From the NCBI RefSeq assembly GCF_013141865.1, contig NZ_RCST01000001.1:124001-188000 (forward strand): a stretch of DNA of 64,000 bases, written 5' to 3'. A model generated the notes under the pieces. It saw only the letters and a program-made list of their open reading frames with translations, was not told where the DNA came from and did not search any database. Below, piece after piece: positions 17,402 through 25,523 of this stretch; position 1 is the first letter of the stretch, and the number at the start of each line of letters is the position of its first letter. A program made the position numbers and the translations under genes. The stretch is from Methylomonas sp. ZR1. Lineage in GTDB: Bacteria > Pseudomonadota > Gammaproteobacteria > Methylococcales > Methylomonadaceae.

Positions 17402-17899
17402 TCAGATCAACGCGAACCGCTTACCTTGAATGAAGTCCTGATACTGCCGGGCTTCGGTTTTTGCTTTGAACCGGGCATGCACGCTGCCGTCGATCCAAAT
17501 TTCCCAAGGCAAGCGGTTAAGCTCGCCTCTGACCAGTTCTACTGTGCCAACCCGAAATTCATCGTGTTGGTAAAGCACCTGGCGGGGACTATCGATACGG
17601 ACGATGCACTGATCCAGTAATGCCGGACCGCCGATATCGCCGGGTTCGATTAGCAATGGGACTTTGATGGATCCCATTGAGCGACCAATCGAGCCGATGA
17701 CATCGTGTTCATCGAGCCACGACTGACCGGTAGCTGGATCGCCGTAATACAGCCGGATTTTGCGTCGGCTATGGCGAAGCTGTTCCAATAACTCAACCAC
17801 CGGCTCCGGTGTGTCGGCGTGGTAACAGGTGCCGGATGGCAATCGCTGATATTGGATGCAATGCCCCGTGCCGAAGGTGGGTTCAAAGATTTGTGTCAT
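17402..17899 (-). CDS. Hypothetical ICE protein (165 aa)
   Basis: A 165-aa protein from the ATG at 17899, with GAGGA 8 bases upstream; the longer frame to 17977 would run through the leader hairpin. The sequence (YYGDPATGQSWLDEHDVIGSIG near residue 60) looks like a beta-rich small domain and ends in a helix-rich segment with a run of aromatic and basic residues. I do not recognise a family. Position between two leader-carrying genes of the conserved block supports it as a real gene. Confidence 0.65.
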   Translation of the reverse strand: MTQIFEPTFGTGHCIQYQRLPSGTCYHADTPEPVVELLEQLRHSRRKIRLYYGDPATGQSWLDEHDVIGSIGRSMGSIKVPLLIEPGDIGGPALLDQCIVRIDSPRQVLYQHDEFRVGTVELVRGELNRLPWEIWIDGSVHARFKAKTEARQYQDFIQGKRFALI

Positions 17900-17975
17900 G
17901 ATGTTGTCCTCAATGAAAAACGGAAACATCACGCATCCCCAGCGGGAATAGGACATTCCCGTGTGGGTGGATAAC
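17900..17975 (-). promoter_or_regulatory. Structured leader of the 165-aa protein gene
   Basis: The main hairpin (17938-17967) is CCCA-CGGGAAT/ATTCCCG-TGGG with the loop GTCCT, which is complementary to AGGAC of the ribosome site (plus-strand 17906-17910). GATGTT and AACATC flank the ribosome site and can pair, and ACGGGAA can pair with TTTCCGT between them. Confidence 0.6.
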
Positions 17976-18049
17976 ACTGAGTGCCGAATCGGATGATTTG
18001 GCTAACTCAGGCTTTTACAAATTGCGCACATAAATACCGCGCGCATTTT

Positions 18050-18712
18050 TCAGGATTGGATGTCCAGAGCAGGTTTTCCCAAGGCTTGTAATGCCAGAGG
18101 GATCAACTGATCCAGATCCTCCCAATCGATACTGCCGCCGTTGGTTTCGCCTTGTTGATAGGCTTCAACCAATCCCCGGCAAACCCGCATGGCCGATTGT
18201 TCCTTCTTCAATTGCCGTACCGAATAATCCGGTTCCGGCAGTTGTTCAACGGCAACGCATTCCCAGACCAAGCTTTCACCCTCCGATTCATGATAGTCAT
18301 CGGACAATAACGGCATGGCAGCGGTGTCATCCCAAATCGTGGCATCGTTGAATGCCTGTTCGGCAAGATGTTGTGCAGCTTCGGGACTATCTGCGGTGAT
18401 ACCCACCGACACGCGATGCACATAATCGATTTCGTAGGACACTACGAAGTGCCGATTCACTACCGTCACCGTGACATTGGCTGAGGTGGGTTTTTCGACT
18501 GGTGATTCGGTTTCCGCCAATTCACCTTCTACTAATGCGCTTTCATAAGGCTCGATCTCTTTATTGCAATCCGGACAGCGATCGTTACACCCGCAATCCC
18601 AAACATCCTCCCATTCGGTCTGGCAGTAGGGACAGCGGTACTGATTCAGATAGCGAACCGTCCTGTTTTCAAGTGGGATTGCGCCAACGCTGGGTTGGTT
18701 GATTGTTTTCAT
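18050..18712 (-). CDS. Hypothetical protein with N-terminal zinc ribbon
   Basis: A 220-aa protein. I chose the ATG at 18712 (MKTINQP) because GGAGG is 8 bases upstream; the ATG at 18718 is only 2 bases from it. Residues about 19-45 contain CPYC, CGC and CPDC, a probable zinc ribbon. The middle (about 75-140) looks like a small alpha/beta domain, and the rest is acidic and helical. The family is not recognised. It belongs to the leftward block of ICE genes. Confidence 0.65.
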   Translation of the reverse strand: MKTINQPSVGAIPLENRTVRYLNQYRCPYCQTEWEDVWDCGCNDRCPDCNKEIEPYESALVEGELAETESPVEKPTSANVTVTVVNRHFVVSYEIDYVHRVSVGITADSPEAAQHLAEQAFNDATIWDDTAAMPLLSDDYHESEGESLVWECVAVEQLPEPDYSVRQLKKEQSAMRVCRGLVEAYQQGETNGGSIDWEDLDQLIPLALQALGKPALDIQS

Positions 18713-18776
18713 GGTCATGTCCTCCAAAAAACGCAGGAACGACCACCCGGCAGGATGACGTTCCTGCAGGTAAAAA
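18713..18776 (-). promoter_or_regulatory. Structured leader of the zinc-ribbon gene
   Basis: The main hairpin (18746-18771) is CAGGA-ACGTCA-TCCTG in an ACC/GGGT outer stem. GCAGGAACG in it is perfectly complementary to CGTTCCTGC (plus-strand 18733-18741) downstream. TGGTC and GACCA bracket the ribosome site GGAGG. Confidence 0.62.
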
Positions 18777-18875
18777 CGCTGCTCAAAGCCAAAAATCGGC
18801 TCGCACAGCGGGGTTGAATTCACGCAAAAATCGGTATATGGTGGCTAAAACTCACTAAAAAGCCGAGAAATAGCC

Positions 18876-19250
18876 ATGTTTGACGATATTTTGCGCATTT
18901 TTGATTTCCTCAGTCCTAAGCGGACGGAGAGCATGCAACCAGTACGAAAATCGATGGCAATACCACTCGATCCCAGACTGAATGCGTTAAATCTTTGCAA
19001 AACTATCTTGACCAAGTTGGATGCTGCGGAAGCCGATGTTTTGCAAAACATCGACGATCCGAAGCGAGCATGGCCGTTGTTGAGCAATATCCGGCAATTG
19101 CGACGGGAAACCTTTGAGGATCTCCAAGCGCTATTACCGGACGGCTTTCGTTTCGACGAACCCACGATTGATTTGGCCAGACCGGTACGCACCGTAATGA
19201 CACAAACCGGCGCGACGCTTGCGGTATTCAATGGCGGACAGACTCTCTAA
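18876..19250 (+). CDS. Hypothetical protein, opposite to the local block
   Basis: A 124-aa frame on the plus strand inside a long leftward block. Its composition looks like a genuine helical protein (LNALNLCKTILTKLDAAEAD, then LLSNIRQLRRETFEDLQALL), unlike the Ser/Arg-rich reverse frame over the same bases. GAGAAA is a weak ribosome site. Its 3' end overlaps the convergent gene at 19228-19761 by 23 bases. It has none of the structured leader seen before the leftward genes. The family is not recognised. Confidence 0.55.
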   Translation: MFDDILRIFDFLSPKRTESMQPVRKSMAIPLDPRLNALNLCKTILTKLDAAEADVLQNIDDPKRAWPLLSNIRQLRRETFEDLQALLPDGFRFDEPTIDLARPVRTVMTQTGATLAVFNGGQTL

Positions 19251-19761
19251 CCGGCACTGATAAACCATTGCCTTTCAGTGCTGCCCGGAGTTGAGAGACC
19301 TGATGCGGAACTTTCTGAGTTTCTACACCAGCAACAGCAAGCGATTGCTTTTTAGAGCGCCGAGTTTTTTTGACTTCAGGCTCGGGACTTTCTATCACCG
19401 GTTTGATTTTCAACAACTCCCGTTCGAGCTTGGCGATTTGAATATCCGCCTCGTAGATCTCGATCGTTTTTAACTTGGCCTGTAATTGCCCTTCCAGTCT
19501 GACCTCCTCACGATTGACACCGTGATTGCGCGACTGAATTTCCTGACGCACCGAATCCGATATCGCCAACCAATCCATATCCTCGCGGCTACGTGACATG
19601 ATGACCGGTAGCCGGTTACGTGCCAAACGCTGCGCACGATACCGGTGCAAGACTAGAGTCGCATTTTTCAACACACCCAGCAGTTGCAACGCCGTTGTCC
19701 AAATCACCCGCAAGGCGAGGATAAACATAGCCAGTAAGATGACACCAAAAATAAAGTTCAT
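19228..19761 (-). CDS. Membrane-anchored coiled-coil protein
   Basis: A 177-aa protein. Residues 2-32 form one or two hydrophobic helices (FIFGVILLAMFILALRVIW). Residues about 80-125 are predicted coiled coil (EVRLEGQLQAKLKTIEIYEAD…). The tail is basic (KKTRRSKKQ). AAGGAGAA lies before the ATG. The likely topology is a short inner-membrane anchor with a cytoplasmic coiled coil. No family is recognised. The 350 bases upstream hold a structured leader, a repeat element and two large hairpins. Confidence 0.65.
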   Translation of the reverse strand: MNFIFGVILLAMFILALRVIWTTALQLLGVLKNATLVLHRYRAQRLARNRLPVIMSRSREDMDWLAISDSVRQEIQSRNHGVNREEVRLEGQLQAKLKTIEIYEADIQIAKLERELLKIKPVIESPEPEVKKTRRSKKQSLAVAGVETQKVPHQVSQLRAALKGNGLSVPVRESVRH

Positions 19762-19846
19762 TGAAGTTCTCCTTTAAAAATTTAAGAAAACACTTCGAAT
19801 GAACAGCACCCGGCCGGGCGATGGTCGCCCGAAGCGGGTTTTAGGT
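19762..19846 (-). promoter_or_regulatory. Structured leader of the coiled-coil gene
   Basis: The main hairpin (19808-19839) is ACCCG/CGGGT around CGGGCGA-CCA-TCGCCCG, twelve pairs. Downstream, GAAGT and ACTTC bracket the AAGGAGAA ribosome site. No clear third competing segment is seen, so it is the most diverged of the simple copies. Confidence 0.5.
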
Positions 19847-19880
19847 TTGCAGCAGCGAATACCACTGCGCTTTACATCGG

Positions 19881-19965
19881 ACTTAACGCACCCGACACGA
19901 TCACGGTTTAACGTGCTCGCCGCCTAAAGACGGAACGCCGACCAAAGTCGGATTCAGCATTCATA
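19881..19965 (-). repeat. Intergenic structured repeat, copy 1
   Basis: On the minus strand this has CCGAC-TTTG-GTCGG, then CGTT, then CCGTC-TTTA-GGCGG, a variable hairpin (CACG/CGTG), and the box GTGTCGGGTGCGTTAAG. It lies just upstream of a structured leader. Copies 2 and 3 are at 25418-25497 and 28960-29045, with compensatory base changes in the stems. Confidence 0.65.
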
Positions 19966-19985
19966 AAAGAACGCATGAAATGTCT

Positions 19986-20089
19986 GTTTGTCGAATGGGC
20001 TCCAGTAAGAGAGTGCATTCGACAAACTGTGGTTGCAATCAGCTACCCATAGCCACAATCGCTTAGGTTATGACCTAAGGATTGGGCTA
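19986..20089. other. Two large inverted repeats after the CobT-like gene
   Basis: GTTTGTCGAATG at 19986-19997 and its exact complement at 20016-20027 form a 12-bp stem with an 18-base loop. A second hairpin at 20050-20089 pairs TAGCC-A-CAATC with GATTG-GGCTA and, inside, CTTAGGT with ACCTAAG. No T-run follows. They fill the gap between the CobT-like stop and repeat copy 1, and could be mRNA-end or leader structures. Confidence 0.45.
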
Positions 20090-20111
20090 CGGATAATTGA
20101 CTGGATTAGAC

Positions 20112-21932
20112 TTAGGCTGCCAACAATATTGATTTCGAGAGTTCGAACAATTGCGCTCTCAGCTCCGAAAGATCGTTAATGGTGATGGCAATCGGGAACA
20201 GATGCTTGACATCCAACCCCAATCCCACGCCGACCGTTTCAATACCACTATCGCGACAACGCTGTAACAGTTCCAGTGTGCTCAACGTGTCATTGGGCTG
20301 ACCATCGGTCATCACCATCAACACTTTGCGCGGTTCCCGGCATCGCAGCAGTGACGCCGCACCAAACCAAATCGCTTCGGTCATCGGCGTACTGCCGGTA
20401 GCGGCCAGCGAAAAGGCGCCAGTTCGGGCATTGACGCGTTGGCCATGTTCCAGTAATCGGAACACCGAGTCATCTTGATGACCTGGAAACGCTGTGACGC
20501 CAGTATTGACTCCGGGTATACCTTCAAAGGCCAACGCCAGTGCCAAGGTGGCTTCCAATGCAATCGGCATTCGCGATCCAATGGGTTGGCCTTGGCTATC
20601 GGTGACCTGATAACCCATGCTTTCGGATTTATCGAGTAACAGATGGATGGCCGTATTGGGGGCCGATTTGGCCTGCTTGCGCTGAAACAGCTTGGTTTCA
20701 CCCAACGGCAGCCGATGCAAACGCTTGCCATCCAGCCGCCGCCCACGACACGCATGTTGCGACCGGTTTAAGGTTTGCGATTGCACCAGTCCTTGCAACG
20801 CGGCACGGATTTTTCCCGATTCGCTTTGCACCTTACACAGTAAAAACGCACCGGCCCGATCGTCCATGGGTGGCTCGTGGCCACTGGGCATCAGCAATTC
20901 CGACACGTTTTCCGCCGCCAACGACAAGGCCGATTTCAGCGATTCAAACACATCCTGCTCGATGTCACTGTCACCAGCGGACAACAAGGTTTGCAAGACA
21001 CCCATCGGATCGGCAATCTCCGCAGTTTCTTCATATTCACCTTGCGGGGTGGATGTCGAACTGTCGGATAGCGTTGCCGGTTCATCGTCAGGTTTTTTGG
21101 AAGCCGAATCATCGTTACCGGCTGGTTCTGACGACGATTCGTCATCAGTGTCGTTGGGTAACTGTTCATCGGGCTCCATGTCATCCTGGGAATCCAAGCC
21201 GCTCGAATCGTCCGAATCGGTTGATTCAGCATCCTGATTCGTATCATCCGGTTCAGGCGTGGTTTCCTCATCTGCCAATGGCTGTGCGTGATTGCGTTGC
21301 CGTTGTTGCTCAAACTCCTGCTCAATCATGGTCAGAATGCGATCGGTCAATTGCAGGCAATCACTCTCCGATTGCAAACCCTCCGGCACTTCGGACAATA
21401 AGCCTTTCAGCCGCGTTACGGCGCCTTTCGGAAAAGTTGCCTTCAATGTCGCTTCAGTTTGCTCGACCAATGGCAATAACGCCGATTGACCCAACACCCT
21501 GGCCCGCAGACTCTTCAAGACAAAGCTGTACAGAATATTGGCCGGATGATCATCGATATTGCTGGCGACAAAGTCGCCTTTGGCAATCATCTTTTCAATC
21601 ACCGTGCGTATTGTCAGCCGCGTGCCCGGAAAGTCCTTGGCCAGTTCGTGCTCGATGCGGACATCTTCGATGGCACCGCATAAGCGCCTGCGTAATACCG
21701 AATGCCCAAAGCGTAGCGTAAAATCCGAATAACGAATATGCGCCGCCTCGTGGGCTAAAAGGCCCCAGGCGACATCCTGATAATCTGGATCGTCGCCCTC
21801 ATAGGCCGGCAGCCAAATGGTTTGGCCATCGGTTTCGGCTTTATCACCGCCGACACTGACTTTGACGCCAAAGCGATTGCCAATGGCCGCCGCGACGATG
21901 GGAAATGCGTTGTGTAAGGTTCTATTTTTCAT
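20112..21932 (-). CDS. CobT-like VWA-domain protein of the ICE
   Basis: A 606-aa protein from the ATG at 21932 (MKNRTLHNAF), chosen for GGAG 8 bases upstream. The N-terminus has a zinc-protease-like LAHEAAHIRYSDF helix near residue 70. The middle (about 215-335) is very rich in Asp, Ser and Glu and probably disordered. The C-terminus is a VWA domain with the metal-site motif DKSESMG near residue 435 and a Thr/Asp pair further on (VMTDGQPND). This is the layout of CobT-type chelatase subunits, which in ICEs occur with a CobS/MoxR AAA partner, here at 24069-25010. The pair is thought to remodel proteins rather than make cobalamin. Confidence 0.82.
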   Translation of the reverse strand: MKNRTLHNAFPIVAAAIGNRFGVKVSVGGDKAETDGQTIWLPAYEGDDPDYQDVAWGLLAHEAAHIRYSDFTLRFGHSVLRRRLCGAIEDVRIEHELAKDFPGTRLTIRTVIEKMIAKGDFVASNIDDHPANILYSFVLKSLRARVLGQSALLPLVEQTEATLKATFPKGAVTRLKGLLSEVPEGLQSESDCLQLTDRILTMIEQEFEQQRQRNHAQPLADEETTPEPDDTNQDAESTDSDDSSGLDSQDDMEPDEQLPNDTDDESSSEPAGNDDSASKKPDDEPATLSDSSTSTPQGEYEETAEIADPMGVLQTLLSAGDSDIEQDVFESLKSALSLAAENVSELLMPSGHEPPMDDRAGAFLLCKVQSESGKIRAALQGLVQSQTLNRSQHACRGRRLDGKRLHRLPLGETKLFQRKQAKSAPNTAIHLLLDKSESMGYQVTDSQGQPIGSRMPIALEATLALALAFEGIPGVNTGVTAFPGHQDDSVFRLLEHGQRVNARTGAFSLAATGSTPMTEAIWFGAASLLRCREPRKVLMVMTDGQPNDTLSTLELLQRCRDSGIETVGVGLGLDVKHLFPIAITINDLSELRAQLFELSKSILLAA

Positions 21933-21998
21933 GGTGTGCTCCAAAAGTTGGGGCAAACCATGACCCCAGCGGGACATGAATTTGCCCCAGTGGGTGAA
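21933..21998 (-). promoter_or_regulatory. Structured leader of the CobT-like gene
   Basis: The main hairpin (21965-21994) has an outer CCCA/TGGG stem. GGGGCAAA in it (plus-strand 21981-21988) is perfectly complementary to TTTGCCCC at 21950-21957, which can instead pair with TTGGAGC at 21938-21944, the ribosome site. One A-C mismatch interrupts the latter stem. Confidence 0.62.
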
Positions 21999-22016
21999 GT
22001 GTTAAATGGCGTAGGA

Positions 22017-23216
22017 TCAGAACCAGTAATCCTGGTCGGAATCGTCCGCCTCCTCATCGTCTCCTGCCGTCACCGGTTCCGGTTTCGCTGCGTTTTCCAA
22101 ATCATTGGCGCGATCGGCATCGTTACCGGTTTCCAGATTGGTCTGGCTTTTGTCCAGCAAAACCTCCAGCGCCCAGTCATCCGGTGTCGGTTCGAGTTCA
22201 TCGTCAAAGATGCCGTCAAACAGATCGGTAAAATCGGAATTGTCTGAAACGCATTCAGCGATGACGGGTTTTGCTTCGGTTGAGACTGTTGTTTCTGTTG
22301 GTACCGTTGATAGCTCTAAATCCACGTATTCGAAGGTTTCATCAACGTCTGTCTCTTCAAAAACGGGTGTTTGATTAACCAACAAGCCTTCACCGTGCCG
22401 ACGGGTTTTATCCGGATCGGACAACAGCATGGCTGTAGCCAGAATCTCCTGCAAAATGCTGCCTTCAATGGCGCCTTTGTTGGGAATTCTCGCCAACAGA
22501 TCGTCAATGGTGCTGACGACCGGGGCGACCCGATGATCCAAAAAGCCCAATCCATCGAGTTTGTCACGCATGCGGCGAATCGGCCGTAACGCATTCCGCG
22601 TCACTTGCTCCTTGCCCAGCAATGATTGCTCGATGAGTTGATTGGCTTCCACGGAGATTTCGTAGAACATCTGTTCACTGAGCGAACCGATTTTGCTTTC
22701 CAGACGCGCGACGTCCGCCGGCGGCAAGCTATCGGGTAAACCGACACTCACCACCAGAAAATCAAACGACAACCGCGTCGAAACAAATTCCACCGAATCC
22801 ACCGCTTGCTCGATGATACCGGCGAACTCCGGATGGCGAATCACCCAGTCCGTCACCGCCGCATCGTAACCGGCAATAAATTCGGTTTTAGCCGCTGTAA
22901 AATCCAGCGCGATGCGTTCCAGTTCCGCGGTAATACTTGCGGCCGATTCAACCGGTACCGCAAAGCCACCCAGAAAGCGAGTGCCGACGCGCAAACAAAT
23001 GCGTTCGGCTTCCTTCTTCAGGCGGTTGAACACAGTCAGCTTATCCGGATCGAGCAAACGCTTGGAGCCTAAGCTGGCTAAATCTTCCGGCGGCAATTTG
23101 CTACCATCGGCCAGCACTAGGTCTTCTTTTTTCAGTTTCTTGCGGGCACCGTAGATATTGGCTTCGACTTTAACCAAGACCACGCGGTCTAATAACATTT
23201 GCGTTTCATGCGACAT
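22017..23216 (-). CDS. DUF3150-type ICE protein
   Basis: A 399-aa protein. The first 280 residues are mainly helical, with the basic start typical of DUF3150 (VLVKVEANIYGARKKLKKEDL). The last 110 residues are acidic and low in complexity, ending in DSDQDYWF. A similar DCWF/DFWF end is seen in two neighbours (at 23299 and 25676), a small shared C-terminal motif. DUF3150 genes occur beside CobS/CobT-like genes in SXT-type elements, which fits its place here. Biochemical role unknown. Confidence 0.72.
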   Translation of the reverse strand: MSHETQMLLDRVVLVKVEANIYGARKKLKKEDLVLADGSKLPPEDLASLGSKRLLDPDKLTVFNRLKKEAERICLRVGTRFLGGFAVPVESAASITAELERIALDFTAAKTEFIAGYDAAVTDWVIRHPEFAGIIEQAVDSVEFVSTRLSFDFLVVSVGLPDSLPPADVARLESKIGSLSEQMFYEISVEANQLIEQSLLGKEQVTRNALRPIRRMRDKLDGLGFLDHRVAPVVSTIDDLLARIPNKGAIEGSILQEILATAMLLSDPDKTRRHGEGLLVNQTPVFEETDVDETFEYVDLELSTVPTETTVSTEAKPVIAECVSDNSDFTDLFDGIFDDELEPTPDDWALEVLLDKSQTNLETGNDADRANDLENAAKPEPVTAGDDEEADDSDQDYWF

Positions 23217-23276
23217 GGGAACCTCCTAAAATGAGAGGCACACCCATCCCGTTGGGGCCGATGTGCCCCTTTCGGG
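23217..23276 (-). promoter_or_regulatory. Structured leader of the DUF3150 gene
   Basis: The main hairpin (23248-23276) is CCCG-GGGGC/GCCCC-CGGG with loop ACATCG. AGGGGCACA (plus-strand 23262-23270) can pair over nine bases, one G-U, with TGTGCCTCT (23234-23242). The latter can instead pair through CCTC with the ribosome site AGGAGG. GGG/CCC flank the whole second hairpin. Confidence 0.65.
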
Positions 23277-23298
23277 TTAAATGAAAATAACAATTCGG

Positions 23299-24066
23299 TT
23301 AAAACCAGCAGTCTTCCGTGTTGGATATAGCTGCTGCCAGATTTAATCGGGGTTTGAGCAGGCCTAAGACTTCAGCGGTTTCTCGAATGCTGTCCAGATC
23401 GGTGCCAAAAAATGCCAGCACCTCCTGTTCAACTTTCAGATCGACTGAGAGGTCTCGAGCGGTTTCGGTGGCAATATCAATCTCCACGCCTTTAAAGCTT
23501 TTTGCTTTCAGCGCCAGTAAAAACAGCCAGGGCAAAACACCATGCATTGATTTGATCTGACCACTGAGTTCAAAGGTTTCGGCATTGAGGGTGACATCAA
23601 TCCACTGTTGCCAGCCATTCCATTCCTGTTCAGGCGTAGCATGATCATCCGACACGTTTTGAATAGCGGCGATCAGTCGCCTGACCTCGATACCCAATTC
23701 CACGCGGATATACTGTTTTGCATGGCAATCAACGGTCCAATACAGTGCTTCGACAGGTGGTGCTGGCACAGACACGGGATTTGCATCAGATTCAGGCAAT
23801 TGTGATGGTGTTGCCGAAGTCTTACCCGGAAACACCACATTGCCGTTAACATCAATATCCACCTCGCCGACCAACACATAGCCCTTGGCCTGTTTTTGCC
23901 GTTCAATGTCGAATTGCTGAACACCGCTACGGTTGCTGACACCAGGTAAATTAGATGCCGTTTTCCCCCAACGGGTGGTGATACTGCCATCCGTATTTGT
24001 TGTAACTGCCCAGTCCTTGGAACTGCCGTCAGGGTTACGATGACGATAGAGATTCCAGGCGGCCAT
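23299..24066 (-). CDS. WGR-domain protein
   Basis: A 255-aa protein. The first 80 residues resemble a WGR-type fold (WNLYRHRNPDGSSKDWAV… ITTRWGKTASNLPGV), with WGK in place of WGR. The rest is an unrecognised alpha/beta region ending in EDCWF. WGR domains bind nucleic acid in PARPs and in some bacterial regulators. The ATG follows the TAA of the MoxR-like gene by two bases, and accordingly no structured leader is present, so it depends on translation of that gene. Confidence 0.7.
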   Translation of the reverse strand: MAAWNLYRHRNPDGSSKDWAVTTNTDGSITTRWGKTASNLPGVSNRSGVQQFDIERQKQAKGYVLVGEVDIDVNGNVVFPGKTSATPSQLPESDANPVSVPAPPVEALYWTVDCHAKQYIRVELGIEVRRLIAAIQNVSDDHATPEQEWNGWQQWIDVTLNAETFELSGQIKSMHGVLPWLFLLALKAKSFKGVEIDIATETARDLSVDLKVEQEVLAFFGTDLDSIRETAEVLGLLKPRLNLAAAISNTEDCWF

Positions 24067-24068
24067 GC

Positions 24069-25010
24069 TTAAACCGTCCAGTCATCGCCAAACACATCTT
24101 TCGCAATGCGATGAATCGCTTCGCGTTCGGCGGGTTCGGCCCGAAAGGTCAAAGCCCGATCCAGGGAATACGCCAAGGCATTGGGCGCACTTTTGAAGGT
24201 GGCCACCAGTGACGCCCAACGCACTAAACCGCGCGTCGATAACGTGACTGACAACATGCCGCCGCCATCCGCGCCGCCGATGAAGACTTTGCGAATCTGA
24301 TTGGCGACTTTGATCATGCTTTCGCGCACCGTTTCCGGCATGGTTGGCACCACGTCGGCCAGCAGCTTCATTTCGTCTTCAGGTTCGGGGTAACCGACTT
24401 CCATCAAACGAAACCGATCCAAAAACGCCAAGTTTTGCCGCAACACCCCTTGATACAATCCCGATTGATCACCGGACCCTGCACTATTGCCGGTGGCGAC
24501 CAAACGGAATTTGGGGTGAGGCGTAATCACATCGCCGGTTTGCGGAATCGTCAACGGTTTGCCTTCGACGATTTCATTCAGGCCGATCAATTCCGCGGGA
24601 TCGATGGCATCGATTTCGTTGATCAACAACACATGACCCAGGCGTACTGCCAGGGTCAACGGGCCGTCGATCCACTTCATCGCGCCGCCATCGACCAGCA
24701 TGTACTGACCCAACAGGTCGTTGAGTTCCAATCGACCGTGACCGGTGACCGAATGCACGCCCCAATTAAGACGCGCCGCGACTTGCTCCAATAACGAGGT
24801 TTTACCGGAACCAGTAGGACCGGTCAGGTATAAGCCGTCACCATTGTGTGCGCCTAAAAACGCCAATACATCGCGCAAATGATCCTTGCGAAACACGTAC
24901 GGCTTGATAGCCGGTACATACAGGTTATTGGCCGGGGCAAAGCCTTCCACTTTCATGGAAGCAGGGGCCTGAATACCGAAGGTGTCGGCAATAGAATAGG
25001 ATTGATACAT
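24069..25010 (-). CDS. MoxR/CobS-like AAA ATPase
   Basis: A 313-aa AAA+ ATPase. Walker A is LTGPTGSGKTSLLEQ near residue 60, Walker B is VLLINEIDAIDP near residue 128, sensor 1 is LVATGNSAGSGD. These match the MoxR/CobS branch. Such ATPases pair with VWA proteins, here the CobT-like gene at 20112-21932, to remodel protein complexes. SXT/R391 carry a cobS-like gene at a comparable place between bet/exo and radC. It is preceded by its own leader and followed directly by the WGR gene. Confidence 0.88.
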   Translation of the reverse strand: MYQSYSIADTFGIQAPASMKVEGFAPANNLYVPAIKPYVFRKDHLRDVLAFLGAHNGDGLYLTGPTGSGKTSLLEQVAARLNWGVHSVTGHGRLELNDLLGQYMLVDGGAMKWIDGPLTLAVRLGHVLLINEIDAIDPAELIGLNEIVEGKPLTIPQTGDVITPHPKFRLVATGNSAGSGDQSGLYQGVLRQNLAFLDRFRLMEVGYPEPEDEMKLLADVVPTMPETVRESMIKVANQIRKVFIGGADGGGMLSVTLSTRGLVRWASLVATFKSAPNALAYSLDRALTFRAEPAEREAIHRIAKDVFGDDWTV

Positions 25011-25082
25011 GGTGAGCTCCTCGAGGACTAGCCTCAGAAAACAAGGGGCGCACCGCCCCGAGGGGTAATGAGCCCCAACGGG
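25011..25082 (-). promoter_or_regulatory. Structured leader of the MoxR-like gene
   Basis: The main hairpin (25057-25082) is CCCG-GGGG/CCCC-CGGG with loop CTCATTA. Downstream, GAGG, CCTC and GAGG (of the ribosome site CGAGGAG) follow in order, so CCTC can pair either way. GGGGC in the main hairpin can also pair with GCCCC downstream. Confidence 0.58.
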
Positions 25083-25086
25083 TGAT

Positions 25087-25108
25087 TAAAACCCTGACAA
25101 ACCAGGGT
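25087..25108 (-). terminator. Terminator-like hairpin before the MoxR leader
   Basis: On the minus strand ACCCTG-GTTTGT-CAGGGT is followed by TTTT. It lies 14 bases after the stop of the 70-aa gene, in the same place relative to the next leader as the hairpin at 17359-17380. Confidence 0.55.
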
Positions 25109-25121
25109 AAATAGAAAATGG

Positions 25122-25334
25122 CTAGCGCAACTGCATGACGCAGTACATCGCCCATTCGGCGCGGGCCAACAGCTCCCGATCCATCAAGCGCAGGATGCGC
25201 TGAATGTCGCTTCTCAAACCGGGGTCCGAGAGTTGACCGTGCAGATCCAGCAGCAACCGTTTTTTGGCATGAATGTCGTCGCTATGCGCAACGTTCAACC
25301 AGCCCTGCAAGGTTTTCCAAAAGTCGTGATTCAT
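25122..25334 (-). CDS. Hypothetical 70-aa ICE protein
   Basis: A 70-aa protein from the ATG at 25334 (MNHDFWKTLQGWLNV), with AGGAGG ideally placed. It is predicted to be almost entirely helical, with many Arg and Leu (LLLDLHGQLSDPGLRSDIQR). No family recognised. A full structured leader and repeat copy 2 stand upstream, which argues that it is a real regulated gene. Confidence 0.65.
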   Translation of the reverse strand: MNHDFWKTLQGWLNVAHSDDIHAKKRLLLDLHGQLSDPGLRSDIQRILRLMDRELLARAEWAMYCVMQLR

Positions 25335-25407
25335 GATGACCTCCTTCAATGATTAAAATGGGTCATCGAGTCCCGTGAGGGTGATGAACCCCAACGGGAC
25401 AAACTAA
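25335..25407 (-). promoter_or_regulatory. Structured leader of the 70-aa protein gene
   Basis: The main hairpin (25371-25399) has a TCCCGT/ACGGGA outer stem. GGGTTCATC in its loop (plus-strand 25383-25391) can pair with GATGACCC (25360-25367) with one bulge. The same segment pairs over seven perfect bases with GGTCATC (25335-25341), which ends the ribosome site AGGAGG and abuts the ATG. Confidence 0.68.
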
Positions 25408-25417
25408 ACACACCAGG

Positions 25418-25497
25418 CTTGACGCACCTGGCACACGAGGCAAACGCTCATGCCGCTTAATAACGGAACGCCGGTCGAAACCGGATTCGGGATTCCA
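25418..25497 (-). repeat. Intergenic structured repeat, copy 2
   Basis: On the minus strand: CCGGT-TTCG-ACCGG, CGTT, CCGTT-ATTA-AGCGG, a variable part, then GTGCCAGGTGCGTCAAG. Compared with copy 1, both stems are preserved by paired changes (AC/GT to GT/AC; C-G to T-A). Confidence 0.65.
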
Positions 25498-25523
25498 CGA
25501 AGGGAATGCCTGAACGATGCGGG

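Noticed and set aside
20692..21721. Long plus-strand frames (181 and 283 codons) opposite the CobT-like gene
   Set aside because: They mirror the Asp/Ser-rich segment of the real gene and are Ser/Pro/His/Arg-rich; no domains or ribosome sites.
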